From: Candidatus Marinamargulisbacteria bacterium SCGC AAA071-K20
GTDB lineage: Bacteria; Margulisbacteria; Marinamargulisbacteria; GCA-2716485; AAA071-K20
Assembly (NCBI GenBank): GCA_003265975.1
Contig: QFBU01000033.1
Location: forward strand, 1-14,554
Length of the DNA: 14,554 bases
Direction: 5' to 3'
The translations under genes and the position numbers were made by a program. Positions 1-5,523 of this stretch are shown in pieces (the first letter of the stretch is position 1; each line of letters starts with the position of its first letter). The notes under the pieces are model-generated. The model worked only from the letters and a program-made list of their open reading frames with translations, searched no databases and had not been told where the DNA came from.

Positions 1-1
1 A

Positions 2-600
2 GTCAAAGCGTTAGTTGAGTTAGGGGCAAATCTAGAGGCTACAAATAATAATGGAGATATGGCTCTTATGCATGCAGCTAATAACGATGATACAGACACA
101 ATCAAAGCGTTAGTTCAGGCAGGGGCGGATATAGAGGCTACAGATAATAATGGAAGTACGGCTCTTATATTGGCAGCTGAGTACGGTAAGACAGAGGCAA
201 TCAAAGCGTTAGTTCAGGCAGGGGCGGTTATAGAGGCTACAGATAATAATGGAGATACGGCTCTTATGGGGGCAGCTTATTTCGGTAATCCAGCGTCAAT
301 CAAAGCGTTAGTTCAGGCAGGGGCGGATATAGAGGCTACAGATAATAAGGGAAATACGGCTCTTATGCGGGCAGCTTATTTCGGTCATACAGCGTCAGTC
401 AGCGCGTTAGTTCAGGCAGGGGCGAATCTAGAGGCTACAGATAGGGGTGGGATGACGGCTCTTATGGTGGCAGCTTATAACGAACATACAGATACAATCA
501 AAGCGTTAGTTCAGGCAGGGGCAAATCTAGAGGCTACAAATAATAATGGAGATACGGCTCTTATGGGGGCAGCTCGTTACGGACATACAGAGGCAGTCAC
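2..600 (+). repeat. Tandem 99-bp DNA repeat encoding ankyrin units
   Basis: The block ATCAAAGCGTTAGTTCAGGC recurs at 99-bp spacing (about 101, 200, 299 and 497, with a variant near 398 and a diverged copy at the window start). The DNA, not only the protein, is nearly identical between units, which suggests recent expansion or gene conversion and makes unit number prone to change. Confidence 0.9.
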
Positions 601-811
601 ACAAGCTATAAGGGACGGGAAACAAGCCTTAATTGATCAATTTCAAGCGGATAAACAAAGGGTTAGAGATGAAGTAGATAAACTAAGTCTAAAACTAAAT
701 CCTTACCTACCACCAGGTATCCAGCAACACATCGTGTCTTTCTGTCTTGAATTATCAGAGGCACAGATCAACATGGCCAAAAAATATATAAGCGAACAGA
801 GTGTCCGGTAA
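2..811 (+). CDS. Ankyrin-repeat protein with F-box/PRANC-like C-terminus (5' end missing)
   Basis: The reading frame is open from base 2 and already in ankyrin sequence, so the first in-frame ATG at 59 is internal and the true start lies before the window. About six 33-residue ankyrin units are visible, each built on a pattern like DNNGDTALMGAA...IKALVQAGADIEAT. Ankyrin repeats act as protein-binding scaffolds; the partner is unknown. After the last unit comes a charged, probably helical linker (QALIDQFQADKQRVRDEVDK) and then LPPGIQQHIVSFC, which looks like the start of an F-box or PRANC motif; this is my inference from pattern only. No signal peptide can be judged because the N-terminus is missing. 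The last two codons and the stop lie inside the long inverted repeat that begins at 802, so the C-terminus may have been reshaped by that sequence. The ankyrin assignment is very sure, the F-box idea weak. Confidence 0.93.
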   Translation, partial: VKALVELGANLEATNNNGDMALMHAANNDDTDTIKALVQAGADIEATDNNGSTALILAAEYGKTEAIKALVQAGAVIEATDNNGDTALMGAAYFGNPASIKALVQAGADIEATDNKGNTALMRAAYFGHTASVSALVQAGANLEATDRGGMTALMVAAYNEHTDTIKALVQAGANLEATNNNGDTALMGAARYGHTEAVTQAIRDGKQALIDQFQADKQRVRDEVDKLSLKLNPYLPPGIQQHIVSFCLELSEAQINMAKKYISEQSVR

Positions 812-836
812 AAACAAAAATCCCCAAGGATTGGGG
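811..836 (-). terminator. Rho-independent terminator, minus-strand reading
   Basis: Read on the minus strand, the stem CCCCAA, loop TCC, stem TTGGGG (822-836) is followed by ATTTTTGTTTTT. It would stop transcripts leaving the accessory region leftward, towards the convergent ankyrin gene. The right repeat copy has the equivalent structure pointing the other way. Confidence 0.6.
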
Positions 837-899
837 CTAGGGGTTGGACTTCCTCCCCATTAAAAACACTACTCGCACTAGAAACTGTGGGTATGTGGT

Positions 900-930
900 C
901 AACTCAACGAGTTGTCCAAAGACTGTGGTC
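900..930 (+). repeat. 30-nt extra block with a perfect hairpin in the left repeat copy
   Basis: Bases 901-930 are absent from the right copy and are flanked by the 6-bp direct repeat GTGGTC (895-900 and 925-930). The block holds the perfect dyad CAACTC-AAC-GAGTTG (900-914) and TGTCCAAAGACTG (913-925), a one-mismatch copy of TGTCCATAGACTG at 958-970. It looks like either a small duplication/insertion here or a deletion between the 6-bp repeats in the right copy. Confidence 0.7.
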
Positions 931-986
931 AGGCGGAGGAAACCCTGTTTTCCTGGCTGTCCATAGACTGGCATATCCATAGTTGT

Positions 987-1227
987 TTTAGAGCAGCCGT
1001 CCTAACTACCTACAGGGTTGCCTCCCCTTTTTTTCTCTTGCATTTCCCAACGATAAAAAGAGGAACAAAAACGGCCGTATACGAAACATTCAAATCCTCA
1101 ATCTAGTTATGATACAACCTTCTCCTCTTCTCATGTCTCATTACTAAGTAACACAAACTATATCCCATTACTCAATAACGAGACTGACTTATGTTTCTCA
1201 GTGTTATTATGAATTCGGAGGTAAATT
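987..1227. other. Intergenic leader of the resolvase, with two related dyad sites
   Basis: I see no convincing gene here. CATTACTAAGTAAC (1139-1152, with the dyad TTACT-A-AGTAA) and CATTACTCAATAAC (1166-1179) are related sequences in the same orientation, 27 bp apart, directly upstream of the resolvase gene. Tn3-family resolvases commonly bind sub-sites of a res region next to their own gene, so these are candidate binding or operator sites. TATTAT at 1206-1211 could be a -10 element, but no good -35 stands out. Confidence 0.35.
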
Positions 1228-1820
1228 ATGAAAATTGGTTATGCAAGAGTTTCGACAGACGATCAGAAGTTAGATGTTCAAATTGATGCCCTAGAAAAAG
1301 AAGAGTGCGATCAGATTTATTCTGAGAAAGTTTCTGGGGCCAGACAAGAACGTGTTGAATTACAGAAAGCTATTTCTTATTTAAGAGACGGCGATACTTT
1401 GGTTGTTTGGAAATTGGACCGTTTAGGCCGGACTCTGAAACAGCTTATCGAGTTGGTTGAAGGATTTAAAGATAAAGGTATTCATTTTAAGTCTGTTAAA
1501 GATGCTATTGATACGTCTACTCCTACAGGTAATTTTTTTTTCATGTTATGGGTGCCTTTGCTGAGCTTGAACGTGGTTTGATTATTGAGCGGACTCGAGC
1601 TGGACTAGCTACCGCTAGAGCTAGAGGGCGATTTGGTGGTCGGCCTGATGTTCATAATAAGGCTAAGAAAGAGATGGCTTATGAGATGTATATGAAAAAT
1701 GAGAAGACGGTACAGGAAATTGCTGAGGCTTTGGATATGAGTCGGATGACTGTTTATAGGTATATTCAGAAAAAAAGAACCATGAAAATAGACACGCTCC
1801 CTCTATCAAACTATTATTAA
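1228..1820 (+). pseudogene. Tn3-family serine resolvase, -1 frameshift at a T9 run
   Basis: The first frame (1228-1581) encodes the N-terminal catalytic domain of a serine resolvase/invertase: YARVSTDDQ with nucleophile Ser9 and Arg7, and WKLDRLGR with Arg65 and Arg68. At the T run 1533-1541 the correct continuation HVMGAFAELERGLIIERTRAG moves to the -1 frame and runs to 1820, ending in the helix-turn-helix TVQEIAEALDMSRMTVYRYI. Joined, the product is about 197 residues, normal for resolvases that cut and rejoin DNA at res sites. Ten T's would restore the frame. A strong Shine-Dalgarno GGAGG precedes the ATG. The break may be a true mutation, a sequencing error in the homopolymer, or slippage-controlled expression; the sequence alone cannot tell. 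The FRG gene follows after 16 bp, so the two are probably cotranscribed. Confidence 0.9.
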
Positions 1821-1836
1821 GAAGGAGAAACTCTAA

Positions 1837-2631
1837 ATGGAAAACACTAGTAATAATATTGTTATAACTAAATTAAATTCTTTTAAAGATTTTATCGATA
1901 AATTCAAAATAGAAGAAATTGAGAGCTCAGACTTTGTTTACCGTGGTCTTAAAAAAGAGACTATGAAATTAACTACTACTTATATACGAGAATGTTTAAA
2001 AAATGATGAATTACCAGGTATTAAGGCCTTAATAGACAATTTCAGAAATAATATCCCCACCGAGAAGTTAACTACCGATTTAAGCGGGGATATTGCTTTG
2101 CAGGCTTTGGGCCAACACCATGGTCTACCTACTGAACTTTTAGATTGGACAAAATCCCCCTTTGTTGCACTGTTTTTTGCTTTTGCAGATGAAAAAGAAT
2201 TAGGTAAAGATTTTAATGAAGATAATAATCGTGTAGTTTACACGTTAAATAAAGTTGCTATTGAAAAAGTTAATAAAAGTTTCTGTAATAGCGATCAAAA
2301 CACTATTCAAAATGCTATTACATTTATTGAAAATAAATTAATATCTTTTGTAGATTATTGTTCCAAACACAACGATAGGCAAAAAGCGCAATCAGGTTTA
2401 TTTACGTTTCTTTCTAGTTTCTATATTAATTTGGAGACCTGTTTAAATGATAAGTATAAAGACATCTCACTAAATAAGTATTTGATCCCCGATAAAGAAC
2501 GTAATGAGTGCCTAATATTTCTAAATAAGATGAATATAAATTATAAGACACTTTTTCCTGACTTAGATGGTGCTGCAAAACATGTATTAATGGGCACAAG
2601 AATTAATGGGTATTTTAAAAGTCATATTTAA
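1837..2631 (+). CDS. FRG-domain protein
   Basis: The protein has 264 residues and carries the FRG domain: VYRGL (residues 35-39), which contains the aromatic-R-G motif, and ALGQHHGLPTELLDWTKSPFVALFFAF (about 90-116), the most conserved block of the family. FRG domains occur alone or fused to others in many bacteria; their biochemical activity is not settled, and some members have been linked to phage defence or toxin-like roles. No signal peptide or membrane segment is seen, so it is probably cytoplasmic. The start is supported by AAGGAG eight bases before ATG. The gene lies 16 bp after the resolvase, so its transcription probably depends on that promoter. Past residue 120 the sequence is Lys/Asn-rich and I recognise no second domain. 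Its stop abuts the remnant of a recombinase gene on the other strand. Confidence 0.85.
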   Translation: MENTSNNIVITKLNSFKDFIDKFKIEEIESSDFVYRGLKKETMKLTTTYIRECLKNDELPGIKALIDNFRNNIPTEKLTTDLSGDIALQALGQHHGLPTELLDWTKSPFVALFFAFADEKELGKDFNEDNNRVVYTLNKVAIEKVNKSFCNSDQNTIQNAITFIENKLISFVDYCSKHNDRQKAQSGLFTFLSSFYINLETCLNDKYKDISLNKYLIPDKERNECLIFLNKMNINYKTLFPDLDGAAKHVLMGTRINGYFKSHI

Positions 2632-2680
2632 ATTCTTGCCCCCAAAAGCTACATTATTCTGATAATTAAATTCATTTATG
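2630..2680 (-). pseudogene. Remnant of the 3' end of a second tyrosine-recombinase gene
   Basis: On the minus strand these bases read HINEFNYQNNVAFGGKNL, which closely matches the C-terminus of the intact recombinase at 3554-4492 (NKNEFNYHNSVALGARI). The DNA is also similar over about 50 bp. No catalytic part is present. It sits between the convergent FRG gene and the 2676-3077 gene. It is either the scar of a lost recombinase or a recombination target lying in a recombinase 3' end. Confidence 0.65.
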
Positions 2681-3077
2681 TGTTTTTTGAAGTCAGATAT
2701 AAAATCAATGATACTAAACTACCAAGGTCCGTTAAATGATATAAATCTTTTGAGACTAATTTTACATTGAAAGTTTGGTTGATTCTTTCAGATAAATTTT
2801 TATAAAACTCATCTAATGTTTTGAACGGAACAGGGTTGTAATCTATATCTTCGATTTCTTTATAATATTTTTGTAATTTAAAGAAGATGTTTTCTAGCTT
2901 GTGAAGTATTAAGATTTGGGACTTTGGCATACTGATACAATCAGAAAGTATGTTGCAAACCTTATCAAAAATATCTTTTTGATAACTAGATAAATTTTCC
3001 ACTAAAGTATCATTATATTGTTTTAGCCGCTTTTGATCAGATTCTAAAGAAGCTCTTTTAAAAAAACCGATACCCAT
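2676..3077 (-). CDS. Hypothetical protein, possible carrier-protein-like C-terminus
   Basis: I do not recognise a family with confidence. The start is set at the ATG at 3077 because GGAGG lies six bases upstream; the longer frame from 3098 would put that ribosome site inside the gene. The product is 133 residues, beginning MGIGFFKRASLESDQKRL, helical and charged, with no signal peptide or membrane segment. The last third (FKTLDEFYKNLSERINQTFNVKLVSKDLYHLTDLGSLVSLILYL) has the rhythm of the last helices of acyl carrier proteins, including the end pattern of conserved hydrophobics and T-x-x-x-L-V. However, Thr replaces the serine that normally holds phosphopantetheine, so any relation is speculative. 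It is read away from the dif-like site at 3189 and has its own short leader with an inverted repeat. Confidence 0.6.
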   Translation of the reverse strand: MGIGFFKRASLESDQKRLKQYNDTLVENLSSYQKDIFDKVCNILSDCISMPKSQILILHKLENIFFKLQKYYKEIEDIDYNPVPFKTLDEFYKNLSERINQTFNVKLVSKDLYHLTDLGSLVSLILYLTSKNT

Positions 3078-3092
3078 TAATTTCCTCCGTTT

Positions 3093-3116
3093 TGACAACC
3101 TTTTTGTTTCTTGTCA
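3093..3116. promoter_or_regulatory. Inverted repeat TGACAA-N12-TTGTCA upstream of the 133-aa gene
   Basis: The arms are 3093-3098 and 3111-3116, just upstream of the Shine-Dalgarno of the minus-strand gene starting at 3077. This position would suit an operator or an RNA hairpin in the leader. Nothing else in the sequence identifies a binder. Confidence 0.3.
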
Positions 3117-3188
3117 GGTTTTGCATACATACAGTCTATTTCATATTCGAACATCTTTAAACTTCACTAAAACAGCGCTCTACTATTT

Positions 3189-3216
3189 ACTACACATAAA
3201 GGACATTATGTTAGGT
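3189..3216. other. dif/XerCD-like recombination site 1
   Basis: The left arm is ACTACACATAA, the spacer AGGACA and the right arm TTATGTTAGGT. The 11-6-11 layout and the inner arms CATAA/TTATG are those of bacterial dif and plasmid pdif sites. The right arm matches the E. coli dif arm TTATGTTAAAT at 9 of 11 bases. A second site with almost the same spacer lies at 9808-9835 in the same orientation. Confidence 0.6.
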
Positions 3217-3238
3217 AAGTTAATTTAACTTTTAGAAA

Positions 3239-3550
3239 CTAGGTATTCCTGGACACACTATCCCAAGATAATAGTCCAATACCATATCCAATATAATAAA
3301 ATAAAAATCCTGAATTAGGCCTTCCAATAAGAGTCAAATTAGGGAAAATTGAAAAACCAAAGAAGGTTGCAATCCATGATGAAATCTTTCCAAGTAATGC
3401 AAACGGGAAAACAAGACCATGCCATATTCCACTAAAAAATCCATACACAGAATTGAGATTGGATGGGTAATGCTGTGCACATCCATGTAATAGAAAAGTC
3501 ATTGCCAATAAGATAATTAATAAAAAGACTTGAGCTGCATGTTTTTTCAT
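3239..3550 (-). CDS. Small lipoprotein of an uncharacterised family
   Basis: This 103-residue protein begins with MKKHAAQ and a hydrophobic stretch ending in the lipobox LLHGC (Cys about residue 24), so it is predicted to be a lipid-anchored envelope protein. The mature part contains GFFSGIWHGLVFPFALLGKISSW, a Gly/Trp/His pattern I associate with a widespread family of short envelope proteins of unknown function. A second hydrophobic stretch near the C-terminus (GFLFYYIGYGIGLL) may also enter the membrane. The ATG lies three bases after the stop of the tyrosine recombinase on the same strand, without a clear ribosome site of its own, so translation is probably coupled to the recombinase. Why a recombinase should be coupled to a lipoprotein is not evident; it may be a passenger gene. 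Confidence 0.75.
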   Translation of the reverse strand: MKKHAAQVFLLIILLAMTFLLHGCAQHYPSNLNSVYGFFSGIWHGLVFPFALLGKISSWIATFFGFSIFPNLTLIGRPNSGFLFYYIGYGIGLLSWDSVSRNT

Positions 3551-3553
3551 ACT

Positions 3554-4492
3554 TTATATTCTAGCGCCCAACGCTACGCTATTATGATAGTTAAACTCAT
3601 TCTTATTATACTTCTGAGTTGTGCGTGGGTCAGCATGTGCCAAGGTATCTTGAACATTAGCTAAGTGCTCACCTCGTCGAATAGCCTCAGATGCAAAGGT
3701 CGTTCTACTAGAGTGTGGGGTTGATCCTTCTAATACTTTATATTTATCCCAAATTCTTGTTCCAGTTATAGTTGTAATATTTGTGTTACCACCTGAGTTT
3801 CTTCTACTGTAACTTTGAAGTAAAGGGGCGTCTGTTTCTATGCGATGACCGGACATGTCTAAGTACTGATTGATTCTACTCTGTAAAGTAGGGTTTATAG
3901 CTACTGTATGTTCTTTACCTCCCTTAACCGTAAACCTAAGAATATGAAACTCACCATCTTGAAAGTTGTCTTTAACAGACAAATTACAAACCTCAGAAAT
4001 ACGACATCCCGTACCAAAAAGAATAGACAGATATACCCAATCTCTAAGACCAATCAACGTTGTTTGATCTGGTTTGTCTAACATCTCAATCATTTGTGGC
4101 TCGGTTAGTCTAAGTGAAAGGACTTTGTCGTTTACATATTTAGGGCGCCGAACTGAAGATACGGGGTTGTACTTAATAATCTGATTTTTGACTAAGTCGT
4201 CATATAAAGAAGAGAGTCCGCTAAGTCTGTTTCCGATAGTAGTTTTCTTTAGCCCTTCTTTTTCAAGGAAATCTCGAAAGGCTATAACATGCGCTGGTTG
4301 TACGTCTCTTAGCTCTTCTTTGTTTTGTATTCCTAGGAATTGGCAAAACTGTTGTACCGATCTGAGGTATGTCTTTTTTGTGTTGTCGTTGAAGAAGTTA
4401 TAAAACCAGGTTGATTCTTGTTCTGTTGTTTTTATTTTGTCGAAGAGACGATTGGTTGATAAAGATGAAGAATTGTTAACTAGGTTTTTCAT
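3554..4492 (-). CDS. Tyrosine recombinase / integrase, Xer-like
   Basis: The protein has 312 residues with the two domains of phage-integrase/Xer enzymes: an N-terminal core-binding helical domain (about 25-105, with TKKTYLRSVQQFCQFLG) and a C-terminal catalytic domain. The catalytic set is visible: Arg164 (GTGCRISEV), a Lys near 190-193 (VKGGKEH), His260 and Arg263 (PHSSRTTFA), His286 (LAHADPRTT) and the nucleophile Tyr295 (QKYNK). It should therefore be active in strand exchange at short sites with inverted arms. Its start overlaps the upstream membrane-protein gene by 17 bp and the lipoprotein gene follows after 3 bp, forming a three-gene minus-strand operon. It lies between two dif-like sites, which makes them candidate substrates, although a host XerCD could equally act there. 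A remnant of a related gene lies at 2630-2680. Confidence 0.95.
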   Translation of the reverse strand: MKNLVNNSSSLSTNRLFDKIKTTEQESTWFYNFFNDNTKKTYLRSVQQFCQFLGIQNKEELRDVQPAHVIAFRDFLEKEGLKKTTIGNRLSGLSSLYDDLVKNQIIKYNPVSSVRRPKYVNDKVLSLRLTEPQMIEMLDKPDQTTLIGLRDWVYLSILFGTGCRISEVCNLSVKDNFQDGEFHILRFTVKGGKEHTVAINPTLQSRINQYLDMSGHRIETDAPLLQSYSRRNSGGNTNITTITGTRIWDKYKVLEGSTPHSSRTTFASEAIRRGEHLANVQDTLAHADPRTTQKYNKNEFNYHNSVALGARI

Positions 4493-5195
4493 TTTCTTCC
4501 CGCGTTCTTTTAATCATAGCTAGAATTTCAATAAATCGATTATTTTGATACATATCTTGAGTAGTCATTATAGAGCCTTCTTTAAAAAACATTTCTTTTG
4601 TTAGTAGTTTCATTAATTCGTTTTGAACGGTGTCGCTTTCATTTTTTACAAAAGTATCAAGTTCAGATATTTCTATTTTATTTCCATTCAAGTTTTTATC
4701 ATTAGCCCAGTCGTTCATTCTAGACAGGTGTCCATCTAATAAATTATCTCCTTGATCGAAATACTCTTTATTTTTCTTATACTCTAAGACCTGTTTCAGC
4801 ATAAATATAGAGTGATGAATATGTTTTAGTTTATTCCCAAGTTTAAATAAAGACACATCAGTTGCCCATACTTCTTCAATCGTTTCTATGATTAATCTCC
4901 TATGTTTATCAAAATATTCTAGACGTTTATCTGATTTTAAAAGCCCAATATTTTGATCTATTTGTTTTTGAACGTTTTTATTGTTTTCAGAAATTTGTTT
5001 CTTTGTAGTCCAAATAGCAACAAAGACAGTAAAGACCATAATAACTAAAGGACTTCCAATTTCAAATAATCTCCACAAAAAGGATTCATTTGTAATTTCA
5101 ATGAGGGTGTTCTGGTTTTGAATAACTAAAGAAGTTAATTCGTTTAAAGAAAGATTTGGCATGGGCACCATTATATAGTAATCAAGAAATTTCAT
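4476..5195 (-). CDS. Membrane-anchored coiled-coil protein, unknown function
   Basis: I do not recognise this family. The product is 239 residues from the ATG at 5195 (a TTG one codon earlier and ATGs about ten codons later are also possible; no start has a good Shine-Dalgarno). One transmembrane helix is clear at about residues 45-62 (LVIMVFTVFVAIW), followed by a predicted coiled coil (KKQISENNKNVQKQIDQNIGLLKSDKRLEYFDKHR) and a soluble, mostly helical C-terminal region. The N-terminal 40 residues (PNLSLNELTSLVIQNQNTLIEI) would face the outside. It overlaps the recombinase start by 17 bp, so the two are translationally coupled. A dif-like palindrome sits directly upstream. Similar one-helix plus coiled-coil proteins occur in accessory islands, but nothing here fixes a role. 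Confidence 0.7.
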   Translation of the reverse strand: MKFLDYYIMVPMPNLSLNELTSLVIQNQNTLIEITNESFLWRLFEIGSPLVIMVFTVFVAIWTTKKQISENNKNVQKQIDQNIGLLKSDKRLEYFDKHRRLIIETIEEVWATDVSLFKLGNKLKHIHHSIFMLKQVLEYKKNKEYFDQGDNLLDGHLSRMNDWANDKNLNGNKIEISELDTFVKNESDTVQNELMKLLTKEMFFKEGSIMTTQDMYQNNRFIEILAMIKRTREENEKPS

Positions 5196-5202
5196 CAATC
5201 AG

Positions 5203-5230
5203 ATGATATATAAAGCATCTTATATAACTT
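5203..5230. other. Weaker dif-like palindrome in a divergent intergenic region
   Basis: The left arm is ATGATATATAA, the spacer AGCATC and the right arm TTATATAACTT. The inner arms TATATAA/TTATATA are perfectly inverted around a 6-bp spacer. However, the arms are pure A/T and the spacer differs from the sites at 3189 and 9808. It lies between two divergent genes, so an operator for the ribbon-helix-helix protein at 5311 is an equally good reading. Confidence 0.3.
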
Positions 5231-5310
5231 TACGTAGTTACGTTAGTGCGTTAATATAAATTCATAAATTATTTAATAAATATTTACTAAAACCAAAAAG
5301 AGGGAGTTTT

Positions 5311-5502
5311 ATGAAAGCCACTAACCATCCGAAAATCATCATCGATGTCGACAAAGACTTCAAACAACAACTTATTGATATTTGTCAGTTGAAAAATATG
5401 TCTATGAAAGATTATGTTTTGGAAAGTCTTGAAAAAAAATTAATAGCAGACGCAAACTCCTTAACTGAAAAGTTAGAACTTTTAAAACAACTACGTAGTT
5501 AA
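5311..5502 (+). CDS. Ribbon-helix-helix protein, copy A
   Basis: This 63-residue protein has the pattern of a ribbon-helix-helix DNA-binding protein: a short beta strand (KIIIDVDKDF), helix (KQQLIDICQLKN), turn and helix (SMKDYVLESLEKKL). Such proteins bind operators as dimers and are typical of antitoxins and plasmid or island regulators. GGGAG six bases before ATG supports the start. No toxin gene follows on the same strand; the next gene is convergent and 21 bp away. So if it is an antitoxin it is an orphan, or it acts in trans or as a regulator of the element. Copy B at 8339 shares almost the whole first 43 codons, while the last 20 residues differ. The stop lies in the palindrome AACTACGTAGTT, and TACGTAGTTA occurs both before (5231) and at the end (5492) of the gene. 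Confidence 0.75.
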   Translation: MKATNHPKIIIDVDKDFKQQLIDICQLKNMSMKDYVLESLEKKLIADANSLTEKLELLKQLRS

Positions 5503-5523
5503 ACTGACTTCACCAATCTCCAT

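Larger units (their letters stand above)
802..986 (+). repeat. Left copy of long inverted repeat
   Basis: Bases 802-986 match the reverse complement of 9850-10004. Outside one 30-nt block present only here (901-930), I count 8 mismatches in 155 aligned bases. The outer end is TGTCCGG and overlaps the stop of the ankyrin gene. Inside are a terminator-like hairpin (822-836) and an imperfect hairpin around GGAAACCCTGTTTTCC (937-952). I found no matching target-site duplication next to the two outer ends and no transposase between the copies, so this is not an obvious transposon end. Confidence 0.92.

Noticed and set aside
998..1003. Decayed dif-like site on the left side, because CGTCCT equals the reversed spacer of site 2
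   Set aside because: Only the six spacer bases match; neither flanking arm resembles the recombinase-binding arms, so this is probably chance.
912..1106. 64-residue frame beginning in the left inverted repeat
   Set aside because: It runs through the repeat hairpins, has no ribosome site, and the matching frame is not kept in the right copy because of the 30-nt block.
5231..5501. Direct repeat TACGTAGTTA on both sides of ribbon-helix-helix copy A as an insertion scar
   Set aside because: The right copy lies within the coding end and the repeat is only 10 bp and partly self-complementary; copy B has no such flanks.
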